DNA of 64,000 nt. It comes from Candidatus Accumulibacter phosphatis. Its GTDB lineage: Bacteria; Pseudomonadota; Gammaproteobacteria; Burkholderiales; Rhodocyclaceae. The notes under the pieces are model-generated. The model did no database searches, had not been told where the DNA came from, and was given only the letters and a program-made list of their open reading frames with translations. Shown piece after piece: positions 9,361 through 18,125 of this stretch. The translations under genes and the position numbers were made by a program. The first letter of the stretch is position 1. Each line of letters starts with the position of its first letter. Location of the stretch: the NCBI RefSeq assembly GCF_012939955.1, contig NZ_SPMY01000016.1, positions 1 to 64,000 on the forward strand. Direction: 5' to 3'.

Positions 9361-11575
9361 ATGCGTCCGCCCGTGACCTCGCTGGTGATCCTGCGGCGGC
9401 TTGCCACGGGTCTGGCAGCGGCGGGCTTGGCAGCGTGCTTGGCCACACTCGTCGCCATGCCGGTGTCGGCGACTGAAGCGCGCCCGACGGGGCCGGTGCC
9501 GGTGGCTGCGCTGCCCGTCGTCAATCCGGCCGACCCCGGCGAGCATCTCCCGAGCCAGGGCCGTTCATTGTTCGAGGAGCTGTTTGCCGTGCGCCGTGGT
9601 GCCGCCGCCGAAATCGAAGTGCCTTTTCCTTTTGCGGCCTTGCTCGCCCGCATCGATTCCCAGCTGCAGCGTGACCCGGCCAGTCCGCTGCCGCCTGCCA
9701 AGCGCGTACTGATTCCGCTGGGTCGCTCGCTGCAGCGGACGGCCGCCGCGCCCGACTACTTTGCCTATCCGCGCGTCCTGGTGGCCGTCGACAGCCCGCC
9801 GCTCGCCGCCGGCATGCCACTGCTCAAGGACCGCCTCTACATCGGCTACCAGGAGCAGTCGGCGGTCATCGAGATCATCAGTTACAACGAGGCCGCCGGG
9901 CGCTTCGAATTCCAGTTGCTCAAGGACTACCGAGCTGGCGGCAAGCCGCGCCTGGTTTACGCCAACCGCAGCATCTGTTTTGCTTGTCATCAGAACGGCT
10001 CGCCGATTTTTTTCGCGCGCCCTGTGGGACGAGACCAACGCCAATGCCCAGGTGGCGGCGACGCTGCTGGCCAGCGCTCAAAGCTTCTACGGCATCCCTC
10101 CCGACCGTGGCATCGACGTTCCCTACGCCATCGACAACGCCAGTGAGCGCGCCAACGGCTTTGCCCTGACCCAGCTTCTGTGGCGCGCGGGCTGCGGCGG
10201 CCATTCGGCCGAGGCGCAAGGCTGCCGCGCCGGCCTGTTCGCCGCCGCCTTGCGGCACGCGCTCTCAAGCGGTCAGACCTGGACCCCTGACGCCCGCTTC
10301 ATGCAGGCGGTTGACAAGCCGCTGCGCGAGCAGGCGCGACGCCGCTGGCCGGGCGGCCTGAGCGCGGGCAATCCCGACATCCCCAACCGCAACCCCTTGC
10401 AGGCGGTTAATGGCTGGCCCGCGGAGAGCGCTGCGCGGGCGGCTTTGGCGGCGGTGCCGGCTCGCTTCGACCCGCTCTTGCCGCGCTCCGCTGGAGCGCT
10501 CTGGCGCCCGCACGCCCCGGATGCGCTGCGGCAGCTGGTGGCTGGCCTGGCGGAGTTTGTCGCCGACAGCGACCGGCGGCAACTGGAGAGTGCACTGGCG
10601 CGCTTGGCGCCACCTGACGCAGAGCGATTCGGCGTGCCCTGCCGAATCGATACCCGAGTCGCTGCGCGCTGGTCCTTGCGCTGCTCCGCTACGGGTGGAA
10701 CGTTGCTGGCGGGAACGCTGTCGGTGCCGGCCGGTCGAGCGAGCGGAGGGCGGCTGACGCGGCTGACGCTGCCCGGCGGCACGGCCCTGAACAATCTTGA
10801 GCTGACACTGGTCGGCACGGGGACCGCCGCCGGCGCGACCTTGTCGCCGCAAGCCGACGGGCTGCCCGTGAGAAACGCTGCCGCCGACGTGATCTCCTCG
10901 ATCGAAATCCGCCGCAGCGAGGCCAATGCGGGCGATGGCTGGGTCGATGGCGAGGCGATACTGGAAGTCCGCCCCGATTTCGCCATCGTGCAGCAGGCTA
11001 TCGACCGCCTGTCCGCCGGCCCGCAAGCCGCAATCCTGTTCGGACCTGCTCCTTTCCCGCGCCAGTCGCTTTTTTCAGCACTGTTCGCCGAGCTCGGCAC
11101 GCCTGCCGCGGCGCCCTGCTGCGAGGCTGCCGAGTATTTGCCACCGGCGCAGCTGGAAGTCGCTGCCGTGGCGCCGGGTCAGGCGCCGAGCAGCGCCGGC
11201 GATCCGCTGCTGCGCAGCTTTCAACCCTATTGCGCCGCTTGCCACCAGACCGCCGAGACTTTTCCGCCGAATTTTCTGCAGGGTAGTCCGCCCGAAGTGG
11301 ACGCCAGTCTTCGCCACTGCGCCCCGCGCCTCTACGTACGCCTGGCGATGGCCGACATCGCGCCGGCGCAGCGTGCGAAGACGCCGATGCCGCCGGAAAG
11401 CATGTTGCCGGCGTTTGCCAGCGACGCTCAAGCATGGCGCAGCAGCCCGGTGCGCGCCGCACTGCTCGCTCAGGTGACACAATGGCTGCGCGCCGAAACC
11501 GGTCAAACCCCGCAACTTGAAACGCTGCTCGCCGCCGGCTATGAGGCCCTGCGCCCGTGTTTGCCGGCGCATTAG
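9361..11575 (+). pseudogene. Diheme cytochrome c-like exported protein, frameshifted at a T7 run
   Basis: The N-terminal part (9361 to about 10015) has a signal peptide (MRPPVTSLVILRRLATGLAA) and the heme site CFACH near residue 206. The reading frame then runs out, while the next frame continues in register with NANAQVAATLLASAQ and a second heme site, CAACH (11231). The break is at seven T residues (10007-10013). With six T the text reads QNGSPIFSRALWDETNANAQ without interruption. The composite would be about 737 residues. Either a sequencing or assembly error or a recent inactivating slip explains this; programmed slippage is a third option. Flanking gaps are 31 and 27 bases, so it belongs to the operon. 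Confidence 0.75.
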
Positions 11576-11602
11576 CCGGCGAGAAGAAAAGGGAGAAGAT
11601 AG

Positions 11603-13117
11603 ATGAACGAAAACGACACAGCGAAAAGCCCCTGGAAGCGACGCTTCATCATTCTCTTCATCGTCACCATCGTACTTCCGCTGCTGGCCGTGATCTGGCT
11701 GGTGCAGCGCTTTGGCGGCGACGTGCCGGTGGACCACGCCAGCCCGACCGAGCACTTCAAGTACGGTTCCACTGGCGGCGAGCACGAGATGGGTTTCCCC
11801 TACTGGATCTGGCGGGTGCTGCCCGACGTCTGCCCGCAATATCTGCCCGGCAAGGGCTACCAGTCCCTGGGAATGGTTTTCGAGAAGAACGCCGATGGCA
11901 GCGACCGCGACCTTCCGGTCGGCACTTCGCAGCGCCGCTACCAGGGCATCGATCGGGTCTTCGTCAACTGCGCCGTCTGCCATACCAGTACCGTGCGTAC
12001 TGCCGCCGCCCAGCCGCCGACGATCGTCCTCGGCATGCCGGCCGCGACTTTCAACATGAAGGGTTTCGAGGAATTCTTCTTCCACTGCGCCGCCGACCCG
12101 AAGTTCTCCAAGGAATTCATCCTGCCGGAGATCGAACGCCAGGGCGGCCAGCTCGACCTGCTCGATCGCTACGTCGTCTACCCGGTGGCCATTGCCATCA
12201 TGCGCGATCGCGTGCTGGCGCTTGCCGGGCGCTTCGACTGGGTCGCCAGGCAGCACGCTTGGGGCCCGGGACGCGTCGATACCTTCAACTCGGCGAAAGT
12301 GATCTTCAATTTCCCGATGGCGCATCTCGACCCCGCCGAGTTCGACGCCCCGGCCGACTTTCCTTCGCTGTGGCGGCAACGCCAGCGCAAGGAGCCGCAC
12401 GAGATGCAGTTGCACTGGGACGGCAACAACACCACCGTCGAAGAGCGCAACAAGAGCGCCGCCTTCGGCACCGGCACGACGCCGCCGACCATCGACATCG
12501 AACGCATCAGCCGCGTCGAGGACTGGATCCTCGACGCCTCGCCACCGAGCTTCAGCCAGTTCTTCCCGGTCGACGCCGAACTGGCCCTGCGCGGCGCGCC
12601 GATCTACAAGGCCTATTGCGCCAACTGTCACGGCGCTTCGGGCAGCGATTTCAGTGGTGAGCTGGTCGGCAAGGTGACGCCGCTGGCCGAGATCGGTACC
12701 GACCGGCGCCGGCTCGATTCCTACAGCTACACGCTGGCGGTGAATCAGGCCACACTCTACGCCGGCTACCCGTGGCGCTTCACGCATTTCCGCAAGACGC
12801 ACGGCTACGCCAACATGCCGCTCGATGGCGTCTGGCTGCGCGCGCCCTACCTGCACAACGGCTCGGTGCCCAGCCTGCGCGAACTGCTCGAACCGGCGGC
12901 CGCCCGGCCCGCGAGCTTCTATCGCGGCAACGACGTCTATGACCCGCTCAAGGTCGGTTTCGTCTCCGATCAGCCGCAGGGCAACGGTCAGCCGTTTTTC
13001 CTTTTCGACACCAGCGCTCCCGGCAACGGCAACGGCGGCCACACCGGCAAGGCCTACGGCACCGAGCTGAGCGCCGACGAAAAGACCGCCCTGGTCGAAT
13101 TCATGAAGACCTTCTGA
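11603..13117 (+). CDS. Membrane-anchored diheme cytochrome c (RoxA/MauG-like), paralog 1
   Basis: 504 residues. An uncleaved N-terminal anchor (about residues 14-35, FIILFIVTIVLPLLAVIWLV) precedes a periplasmic part. Heme sites are CAVCH (residue 123) and CANCH (339), spaced as in RoxA-type diheme enzymes. After the second heme comes MPLDGVWLRAPYLHNGSVPS, the conserved C-terminal signature. Near residue 50 it has FKYGSTGGEHEMGFPYWIW, shared with the next gene. A GGGAGA precedes the ATG. Only 10 bases separate it from its paralog, which points to tandem duplication. Predicted role: periplasmic redox enzyme or electron carrier; substrate unknown. Confidence 0.85.
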   Translation: MNENDTAKSPWKRRFIILFIVTIVLPLLAVIWLVQRFGGDVPVDHASPTEHFKYGSTGGEHEMGFPYWIWRVLPDVCPQYLPGKGYQSLGMVFEKNADGSDRDLPVGTSQRRYQGIDRVFVNCAVCHTSTVRTAAAQPPTIVLGMPAATFNMKGFEEFFFHCAADPKFSKEFILPEIERQGGQLDLLDRYVVYPVAIAIMRDRVLALAGRFDWVARQHAWGPGRVDTFNSAKVIFNFPMAHLDPAEFDAPADFPSLWRQRQRKEPHEMQLHWDGNNTTVEERNKSAAFGTGTTPPTIDIERISRVEDWILDASPPSFSQFFPVDAELALRGAPIYKAYCANCHGASGSDFSGELVGKVTPLAEIGTDRRRLDSYSYTLAVNQATLYAGYPWRFTHFRKTHGYANMPLDGVWLRAPYLHNGSVPSLRELLEPAAARPASFYRGNDVYDPLKVGFVSDQPQGNGQPFFLFDTSAPGNGNGGHTGKAYGTELSADEKTALVEFMKTF

Positions 13118-13127
13118 GGAGCCGACG

Positions 13128-14603
13128 ATGAGCATGCGATCCTGCAGGAACTGGTTCCGCGCCATCGGCGTGGTGATCATCGTCACGATTGTTGTTGGCG
13201 GGGTGATCGGCTACGATCGCGGCTTCCGCGAACGTCCCCAGCCCGACTGGGTAACCGCCGATTTCGAAACGCGCTTCAAGTACGGCTCGATCGGCGCCGA
13301 GCACGACGCCGGCATCCCCTACTGGATCTTCTACGTCCTGCCGCGCGTCTTTCCCGAAAAACTGACCCAGGACGGCAAGGTCCTTCCCGGTGGTTACGCC
13401 GCACTCGGCGTTCCCTGGGAGCAGGGCCAGGAACTGCCGGCCGGCTTCAGCAAGAAAACCATCGGCTTTCCGCGCGTGGCCAATAACTGCGCCGTTTGCC
13501 ACACCACCAGCTACCGCGAATCGCCTGATGCCAACCCGGTCTTTGTCGTCGGCGGTCCGGCACACACCACCAACGTCGAAGCCTTCTTCCGCTACCTGAT
13601 CGACTGCGCCAAGGACCCGCGCTTCAACGCCGACATCCTGATGGCCGAAATCAATCGCGTCACCGATCTCGACCTCATCGACCAGCTTCTCTACCGCTTC
13701 TTCGTCATCCCGATCACCAAGAAGCGCCTGCTCGAACGCGAGCAGCAGTTCGCCTGGATCTACCGCCCCGACTTTCCCGACTGGGGCCGCGGCCGCGATG
13801 ACGCCATGAACCTGACCAAGTACTTCATGATCGGCGCTCCCATGGACGATACCTTCGGCCCCACCGACATGCCCTCGGTATGGAACCTCAAGAAGTACGT
13901 CTGGGATCAGGGTCACCGCATGAACTACGCCGGCGACAGCAGCGACGCCTACTCGGTGATCATGGACTCCGCCCTGGGCCTGCTTGGCGCCGCGCCCGCC
14001 AACAAGCAGGACTTCGTCGGGCAGGTGCAATGGCTGCACAGCTACCTCTCCGAACTGCCACCACCGAAATACCCCTTCGCCATCGATCAGGCAAAGGCGG
14101 CCGAGGGCAAAACCCTGTTCGACGCCAACTGCGCCAGCTGCCACGCCAGCGAACTCACCGGCCGGCCGCTACCGCTGGCTGAAGTCGGCACCGACCGCGG
14201 CCGCTTGGACTCGTGGAACAAGGGCGCCGCGATCAAAGCCAACCAGGTGGTCAAGGAAATGGGCCTCGAGCGTCGCGGCCTGGTTGAGGAAGATTTGATC
14301 GGTTACGTCGCGCCTTTTCTGGACGGTATCTGGCTGAAGGCGCCGTATCTGCATAATGGGTCGGTGCCGACGCTGAGGGACTTGCTGGAGCCGGTTGGGC
14401 AGCGGCCGACGGTTTTCTGGCGAGGTTATGACGTGTATGACCAAGCGAGGGTCGGGTTCGTTACCGACACGCCGGCGGCCAAACGTGTCGGGACGAAGCT
14501 CGATACCGGCAGCAAGGGCGGCAGCAATCAGGGGCATGAGTTTGGCACGGGCTTGTCGGAGGCCGAGAAGGATGCGCTGGTGGAGTTCTTGAAAACCCTG
14601 TGA
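13128..14603 (+). CDS. Membrane-anchored diheme cytochrome c (RoxA/MauG-like), paralog 2
   Basis: 491 residues, a tandem paralog of the preceding gene. It has an N-terminal anchor (IGVVIIVTIVVGGVIGY, residues 13-29), FKYGSIGAEHDAGIPYWIF, heme sites CAVCH (residue 121) and CASCH (335), and FLDGIWLKAPYLHNGSVPT near the C-terminus. It ends with ALVEFLKTL, almost the same as ALVEFMKTF in paralog 1. GAGGAG precedes the ATG. It is the last gene of the operon; the next 1.2 kb is non-coding debris. The similarity in length, spacing of hemes and both termini makes a duplication the simplest reading. Confidence 0.85.
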   Translation: MSMRSCRNWFRAIGVVIIVTIVVGGVIGYDRGFRERPQPDWVTADFETRFKYGSIGAEHDAGIPYWIFYVLPRVFPEKLTQDGKVLPGGYAALGVPWEQGQELPAGFSKKTIGFPRVANNCAVCHTTSYRESPDANPVFVVGGPAHTTNVEAFFRYLIDCAKDPRFNADILMAEINRVTDLDLIDQLLYRFFVIPITKKRLLEREQQFAWIYRPDFPDWGRGRDDAMNLTKYFMIGAPMDDTFGPTDMPSVWNLKKYVWDQGHRMNYAGDSSDAYSVIMDSALGLLGAAPANKQDFVGQVQWLHSYLSELPPPKYPFAIDQAKAAEGKTLFDANCASCHASELTGRPLPLAEVGTDRGRLDSWNKGAAIKANQVVKEMGLERRGLVEEDLIGYVAPFLDGIWLKAPYLHNGSVPTLRDLLEPVGQRPTVFWRGYDVYDQARVGFVTDTPAAKRVGTKLDTGSKGGSNQGHEFGTGLSEAEKDALVEFLKTL

Positions 14604-14720
14604 TGGGAACAACCACAGGGAAAGACCCCATCTGCTGCACAGATGAACCGCCGTATGCGGAACCGCACCTACTGTGGTGTGAGAGGGCGACGGAGGTAAC
14701 TCCGTCCCCTACTCGATCCC
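14604..14720 (+). mobile_element. 3' end of a group II intron (domains V-VI) without its ORF
   Basis: The stretch around 14645-14682 (GAACCGCCGTATGCGG, then ACTGTGGTGTGAGAGG) has the layout of bacterial group II intron domain V. It is followed by a domain VI-like stem, GACGGAG/CTCCGTC (14688-14704), and the typical 3' boundary CCCCTACTCGAT (14706-14717). No reverse transcriptase/maturase reading frame is present, so this is a remnant. Recognised by pattern memory, not by a covariance search. Confidence 0.55.
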
Positions 14721-15020
14721 CGGTTTGTCGGCTAGCCACCAAGCCGACGCTCTTGACGTCAAGGAAGACGAACACAAGGAATCCGCAAATGGAATCCGGG
14801 GACAGACCACGGTTTGTCCGCTGCAAATAGCTCAAAACAGATCTTCAGAAACTGGGTCGCTACGCTACGCTGCGCGGCGTGCAACGGCTGCCATGCCCGC
14901 TCAGCGAGGGAGGCCGTGAGGTTTTCTCCTATCCCGATTAGCCGGCACAGGGCTGCGCTGTGCCGTTCCCGCGGGTTTGACGAGGCGTACGTACGCTAAA
15001 AGCCTCGAACCGGAGGCCCA
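14721..15020. other. Mobile-element debris, no gene
   Basis: No credible coding frame. At 14795-14815 there is CCGGGGACAGACCACGGTTT, a string often found beside REP-associated/Y1-type transposase genes. A stem GGCACAG/CTGTGCC lies at about 14943-14964. Confidence 0.4.
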
Positions 15021-15143
15021 CTGACCACCCTGACCGCCAGCGAAGCAAGAGCGAATCTGTATCGCCTGATCGATCAGGCATCGGAGTCGCATCAGCCGAT
15101 TCACATCTCAGGCAAACGCAGTAGTGTGGGCATGCATTCTTGA
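15021..15143 (+). pseudogene. Truncated Phd/YefM-type antitoxin remnant
   Basis: The frame from 15021 reads TTLTASEARANLYRLIDQA after its first codon and continues ESHQPIHISGKRSS. This is the N-terminal half of a YefM/Phd antitoxin (SEARANLYRLID is characteristic). It stops at a TGA after about 40 residues instead of about 85. The first codon is CTG rather than ATG, although GGAGG stands 4 bases upstream. No toxin gene follows; the sequence runs straight into a MITE-like repeat, whose insertion may have caused the truncation. Confidence 0.65.
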
Positions 15144-15173
15144 TGAGACTTTCGCCAAGCATCTCCCACCCTC

Positions 15174-15318
15174 CGTCATTGCGAGGAGGCGAAGCCGACG
15201 CGGCAATCCAGAGATTTGTCTTTTCGCGTATTCAGTGTTCACGATGTCAATGCGGTGGGAAATAGTGAGAGGATGGAACTGGATTGCCGCGTCGGCTGCG
15301 CCTCCTCGCAATGACGTG
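15174..15318. repeat. MITE-like element with 38-bp terminal inverted repeats
   Basis: The left arm (from 15174, GTCATTGCGAGGAGGCGAAG onward) and right arm (to 15318, ending CTCCTCGCAATGAC) are near-perfect inverted copies of about 38 bases around a 69-base non-coding core. The arm sequence belongs to a widely seen bacterial repeat beginning GTCATTGCGAG. It contains no transposase. Confidence 0.8.
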
Positions 15319-15438
15319 GGGGGCTGGTGTGGCGCCGCATTTACTATTCCCGACGCGGCCTTGAGGTAAGGAATAAGGATAGATCGTGCGAAGCCACGAT
15401 CTATCCGTTGTGCGCCCAGCATGGGCGCGATCCTGGCG

Positions 15439-15766
15439 GTTAATGTGAAAGTCGCGCAAGCGACTCACGAACCTCCCTTCTCTCCTTGCGGGAGAAGGGG
15501 CAGGGGAAGAGGGAAACGGTCATGACTTTCATGATTTGGGGTGTCTCCACGTGTCATGACCGTTAATGTGAAAGTCGCGCAAGCGACTCACGAAACTCCC
15601 TTCTCCCCCTGCGGGAGAAGGGCCGGGGGTGAGACGGTGAATTCGGGGAGCATGCTCCCTGCCCGGCGAACGATTCCGGCGTGTAAGCCAGAATGCGCAC
15701 TGCAAGTGAGAGGGTGGACGGTCATGACTTTCATCATCCGGGGTATCTCGACTGTCATGACCGTTT
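15439..15766. repeat. Composite dispersed repeat, copy 2 (B-A-B-C-A)
   Basis: 15512-15766 matches 1-254 almost base for base, including the C-module palindrome AGGGAGCATGCTCCCT variant and the ATTCCGGC hairpin. It carries an extra B module in front (15439-15510). It ends about 100 bases before the MBL-fold hydrolase gene. Confidence 0.9.
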
Positions 15767-15869
15767 GCTCATCGCGCTCGGGAAGGCAGCATGCCGCGGT
15801 TCAATCAAGCGCGGCGGCAGGAGGTATACTACGCCATCCCTCCAAACCAAGCCAACACACGCCTCGACC

Positions 15870-16502
15870 ATGAAATATCAGATCATCCCGGTAACCCCTT
15901 TCGCACAGAACTGCAGCCTGCTGTGGTGCGAGCAAACAAAACGTGGCGCGGTCGTTGATCCGGGCGGCAACATGGCGAGCATTCTGCGGGCGGTAGAGGC
16001 AAACGGCGTGACCCTGGAAAAAATTCTCGTCACCCATGGCCATGTCGATCATGCGGGTGCGGTTGCCGAACTGGCCGAGCGCCTGTCTCTGCCGATCGAG
16101 GGACCACATCGCGAGGATCAGTTCTGGATCGATGGCATGCAGCAACAGAGCAAAATGTTCGGACTGCCGGCAGCGCGCCCTTTCACACCCGACCGCTGGC
16201 TCGAGCAAGGCGATACGGTAGGCTTCGGCGAGGTCGAAATGGATGTTTTGCATTGCCCGGGGCATACGCCGGGGCATGTGGTCTTTTTCAGCAAGGCAGA
16301 CCGTCTGGCGATCGTCGGCGACGTGCTCTTCCAGGGTTCTATCGGTCGTACGGATTTCCCGAAAGGCGATTTCGACACCCTGATCTCGTCCATCCGTGGC
16401 CAACTCTGGCCACTTGGCGATGACGTGACCTTCCTGCCAGGCCACGGCCCGAGTTCGACTTTCGGTGCCGAGCGCCGCAGCAACCCCTTCTGCGGCGACT
16501 AG
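15870..16502 (+). CDS. MBL-fold metal hydrolase (glyoxalase II-like)
   Basis: 210 residues. The metallo-beta-lactamase signature THGHVDHAG (HxHxDH) is near residue 56. Further metal ligands are in CPGHTPGHVVF, the Asp of VGDVLFQGS, and GHGPSSTFG at the C-terminus. Length and motif spacing match the YcbL-type hydroxyacylglutathione hydrolase-like group. The ATG at 15870 (MKYQIIPVTPFAQNCSLLW) is the standard family N-terminus; the in-frame upstream extension runs into the repeat and is rejected. It converges on lpd. Substrate is probably a thioester such as S-lactoylglutathione, but this is not proven by sequence. Confidence 0.88.
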   Translation: MKYQIIPVTPFAQNCSLLWCEQTKRGAVVDPGGNMASILRAVEANGVTLEKILVTHGHVDHAGAVAELAERLSLPIEGPHREDQFWIDGMQQQSKMFGLPAARPFTPDRWLEQGDTVGFGEVEMDVLHCPGHTPGHVVFFSKADRLAIVGDVLFQGSIGRTDFPKGDFDTLISSIRGQLWPLGDDVTFLPGHGPSSTFGAERRSNPFCGD

Positions 16503-16558
16503 CGCCCGACTACCCTGACCGGCGGGGGCGGCGAAACGAGAGGTGAGAGGTGAGAGCC

Positions 16559-16581
16559 GAGAGGTGCTTGTCGCACCTCTC
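16559..16581. terminator. Hairpin between convergent genes
   Basis: GAGAGGTGC-TTGTC-GCACCTCTC is a perfect 9-bp stem between the MBL-fold gene and lpd. There is no U-tract. It is preceded by direct repeats of GAGAGGTG. Confidence 0.35.
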
Positions 16582-16611
16582 GCGCCCTCCCCTAGCCGGG
16601 GGGCACCCGTC

Positions 16612-18036
16612 TTAAAAGTGCAAGGGCCGCTTGTCGCAGGCCAGGGCCGCCTCGTGAACCACTTCCGACAGCGTCGGATGAGCATGACAGATGCGCGCCA
16701 GATCTTCGGATGCAGCACCGAACTCCATGGCCACGACACCTTCAGAGATCAATTCCGAAGCATTCGGACCGATGATGTGGACGCCAAGGATACGATCCGT
16801 CTGCGCACAGGCCAGGATCTTGGCGAAGCCGCTCGAATCGCCCATTCCCAGGGCCCGACCATTCGAGGCAAACGGGATCTTGCCCACCTTGAAGGCCGTG
16901 CCTTCGGCCTTCAACTGCTGCTCGGTCTTGCCAACCCAGGCGATCTCCGGGCTGGTGTAGATCACCCAGGGAATGGTGTCGAAATTGCAGTGCCCGGCCT
17001 GCCCGGCCATGATTTCGGCGACCATCACGCCCTCTTCCATGGCCTTGTGCGCGAGCATCGGTCCAGCGACCACATCGCCCACCGCCCACACCCCGGGAAG
17101 ATTGGTACGGCAGTGTGCGTCGACCTCAACCTGACCGCGTTCGGTGAGTTTGAGCCCGACCTTGTCGGCATCCAGACCTTCGGTATTCGGGATGCGGCCG
17201 ATCGAGACAATCAGACGATCCGCGTCAAGTCGCTGCTCCTGCCCGTCCTTGTCCGTATAGTCGATCGAAACACCCTTCTGCGAGATCTTGACGTCACCAA
17301 TCTCGATACCGGTGATGATCTGCAGGCCCTGTTTGGCAAACAGTTTGGCTGCTTCCCTGGCCACATCGATGTCGGCTAGCGAAAGAAACTCGGGCAAGGC
17401 CTCGAGGAGCGTCACTTCGGCACCGAGACGCCGCCAGACGCTGCCCATTTCGAGACCAATGACACCAGCGCCGATGACCGCGAGCTTCTTCGGCACCGCC
17501 GCAATGTCGAGCGCGCCTTCGTTGTCGCAAACGATCTCGTTATCGACCGGAACACCGGGCAGGTGACGCGCCCTGGAGCCGGTGGCTACAATCACCTGCT
17601 TCGCCTCGACGACGCTGTCACCCACCTTAACCTGCCAGTTCTCGCCTTTCTGGCCAAGGAATGCGCCATGACCGTTGAGCAGGGTGACCTTGTTCTTCTT
17701 GAACAGCATCTTGATACCGCCGGTGAGCTGTTTGACGATGCCGTTCTTGCGGCCCACCATCTTGGCGACGTCAATGCTCGGCGTCCCGACATCGATCCCC
17801 TGCGCAGCAAAGCCGTGCGACGCTTCCTCGAAAAGATGGGAGGTATGCAACAGGGCTTTCGACGGGATGCAGCCCACGTTCAGGCAGGTGCCACCGAGGC
17901 GCGGCTCGCCCTTGGGATCGGCGTAGGGATTGGATTCACAACAGGCGACACTGAAACCCAGTTGTGCCGCTCGGATGGCGGCAATATAGCCACCGGGCCC
18001 ACCACCGATAACGAGAACGTCGAATTGCTTGGACAT
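16612..18036 (-). CDS. lpd: Dihydrolipoamide dehydrogenase (E3)
   Basis: 474 residues. This flavoprotein reoxidises dihydrolipoamide of the 2-oxoglutarate dehydrogenase complex with NAD+. The FAD site [17 protein letters not shown] is at the N-terminus. The redox-active disulfide [16 protein letters not shown] follows, and the NAD-binding [13 protein letters not shown] is mid-protein. The C-terminal dimerisation domain carries the catalytic [12 protein letters not shown] pair. It is the last gene of the minus-strand TCA block, 89 bases after sucB. That gap contains a long hairpin, so lpd may be expressed at a different level from sucAB. Confidence 0.96.
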   Translation of the reverse strand: MSKQFDVLVIGGGPGGYIAAIRAAQLGFSVACCESNPYADPKGEPRLGGTCLNVGCIPSKALLHTSHLFEEASHGFAAQGIDVGTPSIDVAKMVGRKNGIVKQLTGGIKMLFKKNKVTLLNGHGAFLGQKGENWQVKVGDSVVEAKQVIVATGSRARHLPGVPVDNEIVCDNEGALDIAAVPKKLAVIGAGVIGLEMGSVWRRLGAEVTLLEALPEFLSLADIDVAREAAKLFAKQGLQIITGIEIGDVKISQKGVSIDYTDKDGQEQRLDADRLIVSIGRIPNTEGLDADKVGLKLTERGQVEVDAHCRTNLPGVWAVGDVVAGPMLAHKAMEEGVMVAEIMAGQAGHCNFDTIPWVIYTSPEIAWVGKTEQQLKAEGTAFKVGKIPFASNGRALGMGDSSGFAKILACAQTDRILGVHIIGPNASELISEGVVAMEFGAASEDLARICHAHPTLSEVVHEAALACDKRPLHF

Positions 18037-18066
18037 GATAGTTTCCCTTTCCAGCCGCAGAGACAG

Positions 18067-18114
18067 CGAGGCACGGACTTCGCACAGTGTGAAACTCTGC
18101 GACTCCGTGCCTCG
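18067..18114. repeat. Intercistronic hairpin between sucB and lpd
   Basis: CGAGGCACGGA (18067-18077) pairs with TCCGTGCCTCG (18104-18114). An inner CGCA/TGCG pairing extends the stem. It resembles a repeat common in environmental bacteria (CTCCGTGCCTCGGTGGTGAG type). It could act as an RNA-stability or processing element between the two cistrons. Confidence 0.6.
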
Positions 18115-18125
18115 GTGGTGAGAGT

